Of a stretch of 64,000 bases of DNA, positions 1-12,800 are shown in pieces. The notes beneath the pieces are model-generated. The model had not been told where the DNA came from and searched no databases. It was given only the letters and a program-made list of their open reading frames with translations. The stretch covers positions 115,538-179,537 of the forward strand of contig VZTJ01004492.1 in the NCBI GenBank assembly GCA_013397795.1. Direction: 5' to 3'. The first letter of the stretch is position 1, and each line of letters starts with the position of its first letter. This DNA is from Orthonyx spaldingii (taxonomy: Eukaryota > Chordata > Aves > Passeriformes > Orthonychidae). A program made the position numbers and the translations under genes.

Positions 1-2720
1 GAAACAGCAATATTCCACACCTCATTTTTAAACTTTGGGAAAACATGGAAAGCTCCTAAAATAATTTTCATTCATTTCGTAGAGCAATAACATCAATGCC
101 AGTAAAATGAAATTGAGCCATCCTGTGCTTCCTCAAAGACAGTTTTGGAATATCTTTTTCACATCAGCTGTGAAGCACTTGCAAGGGCAGTAGGTTCCCA
201 GCCTTATTGTTTTCTGTGAGAGGAGCAGAGCAGCATGCCACGCTTGGGATCTGCTCCATGTAGAAATAATGTCTCCCTGCATCACAGCATCTCCATGGGG
301 CAGCAGAGAGTGTGAATGAAACAACAGACAGAGTGAGCAAGAGACTGGAATAATATGTAGGGCTGAGACTGAGTCTGGGAATGGAAAGGGAGACACAGCA
401 AGGCACTGTCAAAACAGATGTAAAGCAGGGGTGGCTGCAGCTGTGCATGTGTCAGGGGAGAGTGTAGATTTTTATGGAGTGAGGGGACAAAAACAGAGAA
501 AAGCACATGCAATAATTTTGCATAGAGGGTATAATCTTGCTAATGAATAAGAGGGGAAAGAATAAAGCAAATTTAAGGAGCATGCAGAACAGAAGTTCAA
601 CACAAGACTGGAGACAAGGTTCTTAATCAGTGTGTAGTGATCTCAGAAAAAGGTATCTGATGGCCCTCAGAGCTGTGAATCCAGAATGGGTTGCATGTCT
701 TTCCTAATGGCAATGAGTGGGAGCTGCAGACAAAGATAAAATAGAAAATACAAAATGGATGGGAGAGGGAGGAAGATGTGCAAAACTGTGTTTTGGGTGA
801 TGAAAGAGTTTTGAAGGAAGGCAGGAGTCATCAGAAGAAACTTCATGCTTATGTGGACCAAGGCAGTTTGGGACATATAAGGCCAACAAGATCTGACATA
901 AAAGTGGTAATGATGTTGATGATACAGCAGTGGTAAAAGTATTCCAGTTCTTTCTGTCTCCTGCGCTTCAAAGAAGAAGCATGAAATGCTGCCTAACTGT
1001 TGAAAACTGAAGGTAAACCAACAGAGACTTCCAATCAGTAGTCTAAGTAATTTACTTTCATGACCTCAAAAGAAAGAAAGACACAACTTTCCCTCTGTCA
1101 CTGAAAAAGCAAAAATTTTATTGATGATTCATAAAAATATATTAAAATATTTGGAAAATTGATTAAATATCTGAAGACTAGAAGCTGACTATTAGTAGGT
1201 GAACAAGACAACACAGGAAGGTGTAGAACAGTTGAATAAACACCATTTGTGAGAAAAATAATGGAAAAATGGATACAGGATTAAATTAGTAGAGAAATAA
1301 AGTGTAGGAATATAATTAATGTCAGTCAACATAGCTTTATGCCAAATATACCTTGCCAAATAGAATTTGTTTTATTCCTTCAGATAATAAGTTTCATTGA
1401 TGCAGGCAGCTATGGAGGTTTATGGTTCTCTGTAATGATATTGATCTTATACCCTTACCTTTTTGATGCAGAAACACAAAGTATTTGACACTGAAATGTG
1501 CAGGCACTAGGAACTGGCTAGCTGACACAAGTAGTTTTTAAGGGAGGTTATGATAAATATGAGTTCTTTCAGCACATTCTATAAAATTTTCTATCGAGCC
1601 TATTCCATATCTTTTCTAATACCTGATGGAAAATACAAACTCCCTGAAAAGTGCAGCTGACGCTATGTCAGACAAAATGTCTGCAAAACCATGTACGAAA
1701 AACTGCTGCACAAAAATGGAGCAATCAGGATTATTCAGCAGGCTATTTGAAGAAAAATGGTACTGTTCAGGGTAAAGCTATGCATGTGCATATAGGGAAT
1801 GGTGGTCTTACCTGCAGGGTGTGGGATTACAGCCCGGAAAATAGTTTGGGGATCAAAATGGATAAAACTACTGAAATATTAAAACACAGTTGTTGCCACA
1901 GCAGGTGGACATAATGTTGTCTTTGGAGATATATGCAATTGAGAAATGAAGGCTAGAAATACCATGCTAAAAATTCAATATAAGAATACAGCATTTGTCC
2001 ACAACCACGGAAAATATTGCAGAAAAGAGAAAATGGTGTGAGAGTTGGGGGATGGGGAGAGAGAGACAAAAACTGTCTTGAAATGTGGAAATTGGACCTT
2101 TACTTTCTGGTGGTATTAGGAAATGTTGTTTGGATTAGTTGTAAATATGACTTTTTGAAAGACTAAGCCCAGGTGGCTTGTTTTTTACCGGTCCTCATTC
2201 AGAAAATATGACTGTACTTCATTATAAAATAGTTCAATCCCTCAGAAAAGGAAGCAAAACTTAACTGAAGTGATCCTAAAAGGAACATAACTTTAAGAAT
2301 TAATTTAGACAATCTTGTCCTATAACTCCTATAGAGATAAACTTGGAAAGCATTCAAGAGATTTCGTTCCGCCCCTCCACATGGTCCCTCCCTCTAATGT
2401 CTAAAGTGCTATTAGAGCACAATACCAGAAGGGTGCTTTGGGTGTAGGAAAGAAAGGTATACAGGGAACTAATAGTTAGACGTCAGATCAGAATTTTGGG
2501 CTAAAGGAGAGGAATACATGTTTTTAACCATGTTGGAACAAAGCCATGGAAGAATTGGTGTCTCTCTTGAACTGTCTCTGAGCAAAGATGGGAGACATTT
2601 CTGGAAAACATGCTAAGAGTCAAAAGAGTTTAGGCGGCTCAGTGGAGGTTAAAATGAAATATAAAGTGTCTGAATTCCACAGGAGATCTGGATACAACAT
2701 CTGATCATATTTAGTCTTAA
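1..2720. other. Unassigned non-coding sequence
   Basis: No gene, RNA or recognisable repeat was seen in this stretch. Open frames are under 100 codons, occur on both strands and overlap each other, and their translations resemble no protein I know. It has purine-rich patches, for example around 2040-2075, and is AT-rich between about 1080 and 1320. It is probably intergenic or intronic. Confidence 0.5.
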
Positions 2721-2726
2721 GTGTGG
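2721..2726 (+). repeat. Left target-site duplication (gtgtgg) of solo LTR
   Basis: The six bases gtgtgg directly precede an LTR that starts TGTGGCGG. The same six bases occur at 3462-3467, directly after the LTR end GCGACA. A 6-bp duplication is usual for ERVK-type (class II) avian retroviruses. Confidence 0.8.
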
Positions 2727-3461
2727 TGTGGCGGTCATCCAGTCAGTGGCGCAGCCGCCGGCTGGGCCGCCTATGACTATGGAGACTACCTTTCAGCCTG
2801 CCTTTCCTTTAGATCAGGCCGACTGGGTAGACGAGACCTCTTGGGACAGTGAGTCCTGAGAGGTAGGCGGGCTGGAGGCGGTTTCCCGTCATGGACGCTG
2901 TCCATCAAGGTGCCGTCCCCTCCCTTCTCCCCTCACAGTTGATTTAGATATTCATATGGTGGATTTCATATTCATGTATTGCTAGAAGCTTCAGTTACTC
3001 TGCTTTCCCCGTTGGTTTGTTCAAATATGTCCCGCCTTTGTAATTCGTTTATTGGTTCCTGTCCTCCCCCTTCATGCACCCCATTCGTCCGTTCCCCTTC
3101 TCCTCCCCCTTTTCCCCTTCCCTTAAAACCCCCTGTAACGGTCATTTCGGGGCTCGTTCTGTGGTTCCCATCCACGCAGTAAGTTCTTCTGCCCCCGCCA
3201 GGGCAGAGAATAAACCCTTGGATTTAGCCCACAAACGAGTCCTCTCTTCTTCCTTCATCGCCTCCGCGTCGCTCCTGATCTATCGGCTGCTGCCAGCCCC
3301 AGCCTGGGCTGTGGGACTTGTTACCTGCCTCGAACTTGCCCTCAGAAGGCTAAGGCGTTGCATCGCCGCCACGCACCCGCGTGTAGCGTGAGAGCCTGTG
3401 TCCGGGCACGCGAGGGTACTGTCGCCCCTCGACCAGCCGGGCGAGCTAGCGGTCAGCGACA
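2727..3461 (+). mobile_element. Solo LTR, ERVK-like endogenous retrovirus, CpG-rich
   Basis: This 735-bp element starts TGTGGCGG and ends CAGCGACA, so it has the TG...CA termini of an LTR. It is bracketed by the perfect 6-bp duplication gtgtgg. Inside is a pyrimidine-rich stretch (about 3055-3125) leading to a TATA-like TTAAAA near 3123, and an AATAAA poly(A) signal at 3209-3214. This is the U3-R-U5 order expected for transcription on the plus strand. No retroviral coding sequence lies on either side, so it is a solo LTR left by recombination between two LTRs. It is much richer in CpG than its surroundings, which together with the exact duplication suggests a fairly recent insertion. Assignment to ERVK rests on the duplication length and general style, not on a database match. 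Small open frames inside it on both strands are not genes. Confidence 0.85.
3209..3214 (+). promoter_or_regulatory. LTR poly(A) signal AATAAA
   Basis: A canonical AATAAA lies about 85 bp downstream of the TATA-like TTAAAA inside the solo LTR. It probably marks the end of the R region. It could still terminate transcripts that cross the element. Confidence 0.6.
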
Positions 3462-3467
3462 GTGTGG
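3462..3467 (+). repeat. Right target-site duplication (gtgtgg)
   Basis: This is the perfect partner of the six bases at 2721-2726 and fixes the right edge of the solo LTR. Confidence 0.8.
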
Positions 3468-5889
3468 TAACTAAAGAGAAGCCCATTGTCCAGTGCAGCA
3501 TGTAAGAAACAGTATCATTAAGAAGCTCCAGTCAGAAACAGTGCTGAAAGAGATGCCATATCAGGCAAAATCACAGCTTACATACAGCAGGGAGACTGGA
3601 GTTGAGCAGGGATGTTTGGCTGTGTTACTTTTGCTCAGTCACAGGTTTGGCATGTGACACTGACCAAGGCTCAAAGATGCACCATAAGGTTTGGGTGTAT
3701 CGGCCTCCTGGGAGGGCTTCACTTCCATCTAATGTGCAAAGAAAGACTTTTACCTACTTGTTCATGCCTGAAAGTTATGAAAAGCAGGACTGTGGGAAGC
3801 TTTATCTGAAATATCATAGAAGCTGTTCAGTCCTTGTCCTCAGATTACACCTGTCACTCTGCACTAGTCTTTATAGTTGACAGTTTATGGCCTAGTATAG
3901 GTAAGTGTGCATAAATATTTTCAAGACTTTACAATGCTTCTCCAACACCTGCTCTTTTGTTTCTATTTGGCATTGAACTATCCCCTGTTACAGGGAATTC
4001 AGTTATACGGTTGAAAATTGTCTTTTCTGTTTTTTCTCAACAGCCCTGAAGAAAAACTTTTACTGGGTACACAAAATAAAGAATGTAACCTCAAATTTCC
4101 AAGAATAATACCTTCTGCTAACTAAATGTTATGTCAAGCAACTGTCTTTATTTTTTCCTTATGTTATTCCTTTTGCCTTTGTCCCTTAGGTACTAGTGAC
4201 TCAGAGTGGCTTATAAAATATGAAGAACAACATTCAAAGTCTCTCAGAGAATAAATAGTATTATTTCCTGACAAAACTGCACACTGACAATTAATGAGCA
4301 ACAGCATGACATGCAGAAGATATAGAAATCCTAAAAATGGAGCTGACGTGGTTGTGAGACTCCCACACAAACTAAAGCATAAGAGATTCACAGGTAGGAC
4401 TCAGCTAAATCCTCTTCAACCTTGCTACTCACAGATTATATCCCCAAGGAAAGGAAATGTTTTGGGGTTTTTTGACATAGGCTAATGACATGAGCAGCAG
4501 CTTCTCCAAACTAGAATTCCTTTGCTTTTCGGGGCAAGGAATTTATGGTTTAACCCTTAAATGTCCAGATAATCAGAGAAAATCATCTTCCAAGTAGATA
4601 CAGAGCAGAAAATGCCCAAGTACCCAAAAGTGCTCAGTGCCTGGTATTTGCCATCTTCATTAAGATTTCTATTGCTGGTAGTGCTTGGGACTCTCTTCTC
4701 TCGTGAATACCTATATCTCAAGCTGGTTATTTCTTTGCTGTACTCTTCCTTTCTTTCTCTGAATGTTCATGGGACTTACACCCCTTTCTCCATCCTCTGT
4801 TGGCATAGATTTAACTTTAAACAAGATGTGTGTTGTTATTTTGCTGATAACTCTCTCCTGCCTCTCTACTTTGAATCAGCTGCTTTGTGTTCTGTTTCTC
4901 TGCAAGTATCACTTCATGCAGGAAGACATTTTGGGTTTTTTTTCGGGTATGTTCTTATATTGTCAAATGCAACATGAACAAAATGGAATTCCAGAGATCT
5001 TCTGCTGGAATGCTTCCTAGTCTAGATGGAAGTTGGGGGTGGTAGCAGCATGATGTCCAAATAAGTGTCTTCAGAGAAGAGTGTTAAACAAAAGCTCCCA
5101 AACTTTCAACCACAAGCACCAAAGTATGCAGGTGTGAGATCCTGATAAATGGGAAACTGCTTAAAACAGGGGAATGTGGTTTTATCTGTCTTTTCCTTTC
5201 TGCCTGTCTGGTACACTAAGCAGGACAGCTTCTCACTGCCCTTTATTCTGGCAGGCACAACTCTTAGGAGCTGGACTTGTCTGTCTCCCATTTTTATACA
5301 GTCAGTCCCTTTTAATCACTTCCCAGAGCTCTTCACCCATTCTCTATAGCTACCTTTTTTACTGTCTGTCGTGTTTCTCTTCTGTCTCTCTCTCTGTGGG
5401 CTCACAACTGATGAGAATGAAGCTGGTGGTAAAGGACAGCATTTCTCTTCCTTGTATGCCAGCAGTACTTGGAGCAGTTAACAGCAGAACAGTTCTCTGC
5501 AGCAGCAAAGGCAATTATTGTCCTGTACTCAGCACTGATGAGGTCTCCTTTTAGAAAATTAGAAACAAACTGGAGAGTCCACAGGAGGAAGAGAGAGCAA
5601 TTAAAGGTGAGAAAGTCTGTAATCAGAAAATCTTGAAAAAAATATACTTTTCTGAGAGAGAGAAAAGGAAAGAAATAAGATATCCTTCCACTGCACATTT
5701 CTTAAGAGGTCAGTGAATAATTGTTACCAGGCACTGGGAGGGTGAGGCAGATAACCTGCAGTGAAGGAGAGCTGCCCTCACCTTCCTCTAACTGATGTGC
5801 AGATGTGCAGAACAGATCAGGTTTTTGTCCCACCACAAACCTGTAACCACCAAAACAATAGGTGCAGCCCAGCAATATCCATCCTTGGC

Positions 5890-5970
5890 AAGCTGTAACC
5901 AAGCCTGACAGAGGCTTTTTTATGTCATACAGAAGCTGTAACCTGACAGAGACACTTCTATGTCATGCTG
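5890..5970 (+). repeat. Imperfect tandem duplication, two units of about 40 bp
   Basis: The first unit (5890-5932, 43 bp) and the second (5933-5970, 38 bp) both run aagctgtaa, then cctgacagag, then ctatgtcat or tatgtcat. They differ by a short deletion and several substitutions. This is a simple local duplication with no coding meaning seen. Confidence 0.75.
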
Positions 5971-8344
5971 TAGCAGCTTGTCACCATGACAGTACCATAG
6001 AGTCTGCTTGTGGGCTTGAGTATTCACGAAGGTAGGGGCAAGGTGGGGTAGTTTTCTGACCCTGTCTGGGTCATGTGGGCCAGATCCCATCACACAAAGT
6101 GTCAGAACGGTTCTATTTTCACCTACATGCAAATTTAGTGAGTTCACCTTACTCTTCAGCTTAATTGGACAAAAAATCCAATTTGAAACAGTGCCCGTGC
6201 TGCAATTAAGGCATAGCTCCAGTGTTTCATATCATAAAAGCATAAGTAGTCTTTTGGCAGGGTTGACAGGGATCTGGACTAAAAAAGCTGCCCTGACCTC
6301 ACAGTTACTTTCTGCTGCTAGCCTGCTCCTCCATCACCTCCCCAAACAAACTTTTGTGATTTGTCCGTGTGACTCCTTTTGAAGACCCAGCACAGATCGC
6401 CCTTCTCTGACTCCAATGAGAATGGCAAAATCTGCTTTCCGGAACTGCAGAAACAATCCTCCTGTGCTTGTTAGAAGGTCCCTGAAATAAACGGTCAGGG
6501 TAGGAGGCTGAAAATCAACTTCACTGAGGAGGTCTGCCTTTGGAAACTTTCTGCAGAAGTGCCATTTTTAATTGGATGGGGTTATGAACTTGCAGATATC
6601 ACGTGTTGCCCACAGACGGTTAATCTGCTGCACTTTTTCTGGTGAGATTGTTAAGAATCATTTGAGCAGGAGTATGCACAGCTCTTGACAATGCTCTGTG
6701 TATGTAATTTGCTTCATCATCAATTCCTCCACAGCTGTAGAGAATGCCAGGACTGCTTCCAGCCTCCTGTAACGTCAGCAAGAAAGAATCCTGCTCAGCT
6801 CTGTTGCCTATTTCTGTAACTCCAGAGCCCTGAGCACTTTCTCCCACGTGCAGACCAAATGTTGTTGTCACATGTGTCACGTCATGCTGTAGACTGACCC
6901 AAAGTTCTGTTGCTTAACTCCTTGCTAAATGAAGGAGCATTAAAACCTGACACAGAAATAGAGGGAGAGAGCACACTGACCTTCTGCCATGTTCATTACC
7001 AGCAAGGTTGAAAGAGCTGTTGATGATCACACTGTAGCTGCTGAAGAGCCTCCGACTAGTCATATAGGATTATTTAATTGCACCCTGCCAAATGAAGATC
7101 ACTCAGTCAATTAAAAGTAACTGAGAAAGCACAAGGACCTTCCTAGGCCAGCAGCATTTCTGGCAAAATGAATTCCACTTTTAGATTTCAGCAGGAGGGA
7201 TGCTGAAGCATTAAATGAGGTTTTGCTGCACCCAGAGTCAAGTTGTCCAGTTTTTCTTGACCAAACAATCTAGCATTTTATGTTCTACCTTCTCCCAGAT
7301 AGTGTGGACACACTATGGAGGAACTTGTGAACTCTTTCTTTCTCTCCTTATTGATCTACCTGCATCTTTTGTGTGCAGTGGAGTTGGCAGGGCAAGGGTG
7401 CAGGGCTTATTTGATAAAATCCTCATTTGTTGATGGCAAACACAGTGTAACTGTTAGAATCCAAGAAACTTCTGTGGATACAGACTGGTAAATGTTTCCA
7501 TGTGATTTCATATGTTCTCTTCATACATAATTAAAGGCAAGTACAAGAAAGCAACAGGCATTTGTTCTTGCTCATAAGAGACACAGGTTAAAGGATTAGC
7601 TTTTAAAAATGCCTCTGAGAAGTAATGACTGCATGAATGTGGTAAACTATAACTAAGGTATTTGGGGATTTGAAATAGATTTGAAATAGATTTTGAGAAC
7701 AATGGCTCATACTTTTACATTAAGTAAGAATATAGCCTCTGTATAAATAAAGGTAATAGATTAACTACTGTTATTCTCCTGTCTACGAAAGCTATTGTGT
7801 ATTTAGAAGTGAAGAAAATAAGGAGTGGCTGGAGATGTGCGCAATATTGCAAAAACAAAAAGACAGTTGGAGAGAATATGTTTGCTAATGAGTAAGTTGT
7901 TGAGTGATTCACGACAGTAAACAGTCTCAGCTCTCCTTTCATGTGAAAAAGGAACTGGTAATACGATGTCTTTGTGTGTCTGTGGGGGAAGGGACCACAT
8001 GCCTTTGTTCCGAAGAAGAAATTTTTGAGTTCTCAGCTGCACTCTGAGTTTCTGGCAGGAACTCCTGGCAATAATTACTCAGAAACCACCGTGTTTGCAT
8101 ATGTGGTTCTTCAGTTCAGAAGACATTTTTCACCATCAGCAACAATCACATATATTTCAGCAATGTACAGTAAAATTTGTTCAGTGTGTTGCATGGGTCA
8201 CCAACACCCAATAGCAGAGCTTTCTGGCAAGGAAAATCACTGCATGTAGAGGCATAAAACTGATAACCCCCTTCTCCCACTTGTCCAGACTGTGCTGCAG
8301 GGCAGCACTTGAACTGGTGTTATTCTGCTGAAACATGCCCTTTA

Positions 8345-8404
8345 CTGGGAGAATTTTCTTATATTTTCTTCCAGGTGCTGGGAGGATTTTCTTATATTTT
8401 CTCC
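8345..8404 (+). repeat. Near-identical direct repeat, 27-28 bp, two copies
   Basis: The copies at 8345-8372 and 8378-8404 each start ctggga and share the core attttcttatattttct. They are separated by five bases, giving a 33-bp period. They look like a recent local duplication. Confidence 0.8.
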
Positions 8405-9763
8405 TTCTCTCTGTTTGTGTCTGCTAAGGAGACATGATGGGAAAGAAATACCATCAACTATGTGTAGGGGACATACAGACTTACCATCTTTTATGTATAA
8501 TTAGAGTCTGAGGGGTGAAAGTGGGTTTTGAGAGCAAAGGTTTTAAGGAGGCTGTCATCATTCTAACTGAATAGGTACAGTCTCTCCTCCTGCTGAACAT
8601 CTGCATAACAATGTTTAGCAAGGCCTGAAAGGGATGAAAAGCAACTGTCCCTCTCTGGAATACTTTTCTCAATGGGATATGTGCCAGTCACTCTGAAGAG
8701 CCCAGGGTGGCAGGTGACATGCCTTACACTTATCATCCCGATAATGAATGCTACATTCACACAGGACAAGAACATCCAACAGGAAATTCAGTCAGCCCTG
8801 GAGACTGAAGCCAAGTCTGGCAGAACGCCGGCAGAATGTGTGCCATTGGCTCTTGAGAGGGTCTGGTGTGGTTATGAAGACTTTTGAAGGATGAAGCCAA
8901 GTCTGGTGACCTAGCAATATGATCATTCATTGATGGGCCTATGCATGTTTCTGAAGTGTCTGGAATTCCCCTTCCTCTGTGTCTTACATCTAGCAATTAA
9001 TTTTCAGGAGACAGAGCATTGTGTATTCACCAATGACAAGCTGCTCATGAGTGAACTAAGAGTGCACTTTGTGTGCACCCATCCTTCATCAAATTGCAGG
9101 CTCAGCTGTGCTAAATATTAAAGGCCATGACCTTTGTGGAAACTTCTACTTCCTCTTAAAAGATCCTTTACTACAACTTGAAGCTCTTCTCGTGCTCCTG
9201 CTTTCCCCTGGTAGTGTGAAAGGATCCCAGGAATGGTTATTGAGGCAGTGGTTTTGCTTTGGCTCTTCCAGCCTGACTGTGGAGCTCTTTTCCACAGGCA
9301 GGAAGACTCACCTCCTGGGAACCCTAGGGATCCCACAGCTGAAAACAAAGAGAATGCATATACTCCTTCTCCATTCAGCCAGAGAGCAATGGCTAATGGC
9401 TCTTGCTTTCTTTTGTTAGGCTGGCAGCCTGCTTTTCTACTGCCCGTCTATGTCTGCTGCTGAGTGTATGGCTTACATCTCTAAGCACACAGTTCTAGTA
9501 GCTGAGCAGATTTAGAAGGCAGGATGGGATCCAACACAACTTACCTTTTTTCAGTGTACAATTTCAGCAGCAGGATTGAGATTGTTCATTGTTGGTATTA
9601 ATTTCAAGTTTAGAAATCTTTTTCCTTTATCTGAGTGCTATTAGTGAATGGCTGCACCAGAGGGACAAATTATGTAGGAAACGCTCAGATAGGATGCTTT
9701 CTAAGGAATGACACTTTAAATCATACTTTTGGAAGGACTCCACCTAGCTTTTCTGTGCTGAAT

Positions 9764-9886
9764 ACCCCCTCCCCTGCCTCCCTCCCAAGTAGACTCTTCT
9801 CCTCCCTTTCATTTCCTATCCCCAGTCCCATCTTCCTCGTCAATACCCTTCCTCTCTTCACTTTCCCTCTGCTTTGGCAGAAAGAA
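9764..9886 (+). repeat. Polypyrimidine-rich tract
   Basis: The plus strand is dominated by C and T for about 120 bases and ends in ctgctttggcag, which looks like a splice acceptor. The reading frame across it (to 9892) has low complexity and is not protein-like, so I record it as low-complexity sequence and not as an exon boundary. Confidence 0.6.
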
Positions 9887-12800
9887 GCATAACTCTCACA
9901 AACTTGGGTGGTAAAAGCAGATGAAAATTTGCACTGCCATTGTGTTCACCACTTACCTTTTCCAGGTCAAGGACAGTTGCATGGGGTTAAATTAAGAAAA
10001 TGGGAGAAGAAGTGGCTGTGAAACATCCCTGAATTTGTGTGCTTTGTACTGCAGAAAAAGCCGTATGTGAGTTCCTGGTGGAAGCAGGTGCTTTGTCTGT
10101 GTTTGGTGGTTGTCTTTTCTGTCCAGGCTGGATGCTCTGCCTGGTGTGTTGCAGTAAGAACACTGCCTCTGCTTGGCTGTGGCACTGGGGTGGCCAGGGC
10201 ACACACTGCCAATCCCAGCAGATGATCTAAAGGTGAGACAAGCTCTCTGTCACACAACTGTCTGCACTTTCCAAATGTGATGAGGGCTGGGGCGCAAACA
10301 TTTTGTCTGTTTCTGTGTGTCAGGGTAAATTCTATGTTTCCTACTGTGTCTCTGTGCTGATCTCTTAGGCTGCATACAAAGGCATGTAAGATAGTGCAGT
10401 GGGAGAGAAGAAATCCCTGCCACCTGAGGAAAGCGTTTGCTTTCTAGGCAGCCAGTAACCTTTGGAGACTGTTTCCATGGGTGGAGATCAAGGATGAAAA
10501 TGTCATCCATTTGGCAGATTACAGCATAGCTGTATGATCTGGAGAGCACCCAGATTTGTTGTAAAAGATGAAAAGTAAAGTTTCTTCCCATGTTGTCTGT
10601 TCTTATACTACTGCCAGGTATTTTTGCAGACTGACAGGGAAATAATAGTCATAGGAGCAACAGTGATGCAGCAGCAGCTGCAAAGGCTCAGGACAATGCC
10701 AGAATAACCTGACACACACTTTTCTGGATGTTGATCATGGTGTTTTGTATATCCTACATGCTGGGTTACAAAAATTTTTAGTTTTGAAAGAGGTTGGACT
10801 ATTAATGCCAGGTCCCTGTGTGCCTGTCTTCTGCCAGCCTTGCTGTCTTAGCTGTTTTACCAGTCTGCTTGGTCTAGGATTCTTGGATGTAACAGCGAGT
10901 GCTGTTTTCTGAGGAAAACAAACTGTGGTCAAGTTATGACTTGCTTTTGGCCAAATATCCCTGCCATAGCCTGTTTGTGCCATAGTTGTGTCAGCTGACT
11001 TTAAAGCTGGTCCATGTTTTAGGCTGGTGTTCTTTGGGGCTGTGAGGAAATGTACCGGGTGCATCTCACATCCTACAACATAATGACCTCTCATGCCTTG
11101 ATGATTATGCTTTCCACAGTGGAATGATTGTACCTCTTCCCCGCTGAAGTAAATGTTTGTACAATCCCTAAATATATGCATATGGCCAGAGGTGCTCAGA
11201 CTCCCAGCCCTCTGTAAGGCTGTCTCACTGGTTTTCTGCTCCCTTCTTTTCAATTTCTTCAGAGATCTTCTAAAAGTCTTCAGTTTAGCATGAAATTAGT
11301 TTAAAGAGAAAAGCAACCATTGAATGCTTCTCACCTTCATCCTAAATGGGAAACTTGAGCTGTTGCACTGCTATAGATAATTTCTCTGTGTATTCTGTTG
11401 CCTGAAACTGCTCATGGGTAAAAAACTAGCATTCCTTTTAAACCATTTTCAAATCACAGTCATCACACCTCTCCAAAGCACTGCAAAGCTTCACAGAGTT
11501 CCATGTTTAGCAATAGACAGTACAAACCTGTTGATGTTAGCTGCCACTGTGCAGAAAGAACTTGAGAAAAGCACCATCATTTTTTCTCTGTGAGGTCTTT
11601 AGTCAACAAACATTTTTGTACTTCGTTTCCTCTTCTATGAACAGTACAAACTTGGATGTGCCATACAGGAGGCAGCCGCGAGGGTTAAGTGGCTTCTGTC
11701 TGCAACATGCTTCATAAGACTCAATGGCATTCTAACTTCTTCTGACAAGATAAATATAGAGTTGCATTTGTGATGGGAGTTTTAATCTCTACAGTGTGAT
11801 TTTCAAGATATGTCTTTAGATGGTCTTACAGAGGTTTAGTGCTTCCAGCTTTATTGTGAAGTGTCTGCACTTTTGCTCTGGGATAAAAATCATGTCATAA
11901 CCAACCAGGAAAACTGCTTCAATGCCTCCTTTGAGGAGTCTGTGCTTGCTTTGATACAATTTCTATCTTGCCCTGAATGATGTGATGGTGTATTATTATG
12001 CAACTTTTTCAGAATGGCTAAGTAGTGATGTTAAGGTGAGATAAATGTCTGCCCTTTTAATTCTTTTTGTGAGAAAGGCATCTGCTCTATTTTAAGGCAG
12101 ATGTAGTCAATACTACTGAAAAGGACTGAAGAAGTAATGCAGACATGAGTTGAGTTCAGTGTTTGAGCTGTGTTTCTTTTGGAAGGATTATGGAATTTGT
12201 CAGCAGACTATCTCTGAATTGCAGTTGCCAGGAAGAATATGTAATGATGCTTCCATGAAAGTTATACTATAAAACAAATAGCTATAGTGTAACAAGAATC
12301 TGTGAAAGTTCTCTCATGTTCCTTTGCTCTTTTTTTCCAACTCAGTCTGCATTAAATTGGTGTCAACAACTTTTCACTGTATCATTGTGATAAATAGGGC
12401 ACTTTGGGTAACAAATTGTTAAAAAAATTTGTTTCATGAAGCACCAAGACCTTTTTCTGGCTCTTCATTTTCTTTTCATGTACCAAGAGGTTTCTCATTT
12501 TCTCTTAAACAAATCAGTCTCCTTTTTCAAGGGCACATGTCAGTATCTCTTCAAAGCAGTGGGATTTCTGGTCAACATGTGCCTCAGATATGCTTTTCCT
12601 GAAATACACGTGGGCTGCCTGGGTCCCTGCTCTTCCTTGTCTCCAGATGCATATTTGTGCTGTGTGAAGGGGCATCAAAGCATGAACATCAAGTACCTGT
12701 TCCATCACAGCACCCATACCACCACCCTAAGAATCATGTAAGAGCTGAGAAGACTATTTCTTTTAGTCCTATTGGACATGCTTGCTGAGACAGGGACATG

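Noticed and set aside
2972..3501. Overlapping open frames on both strands
   Set aside because: They lie almost wholly in the GC-rich solo LTR, where stop codons are sparse, and match no retroviral protein.
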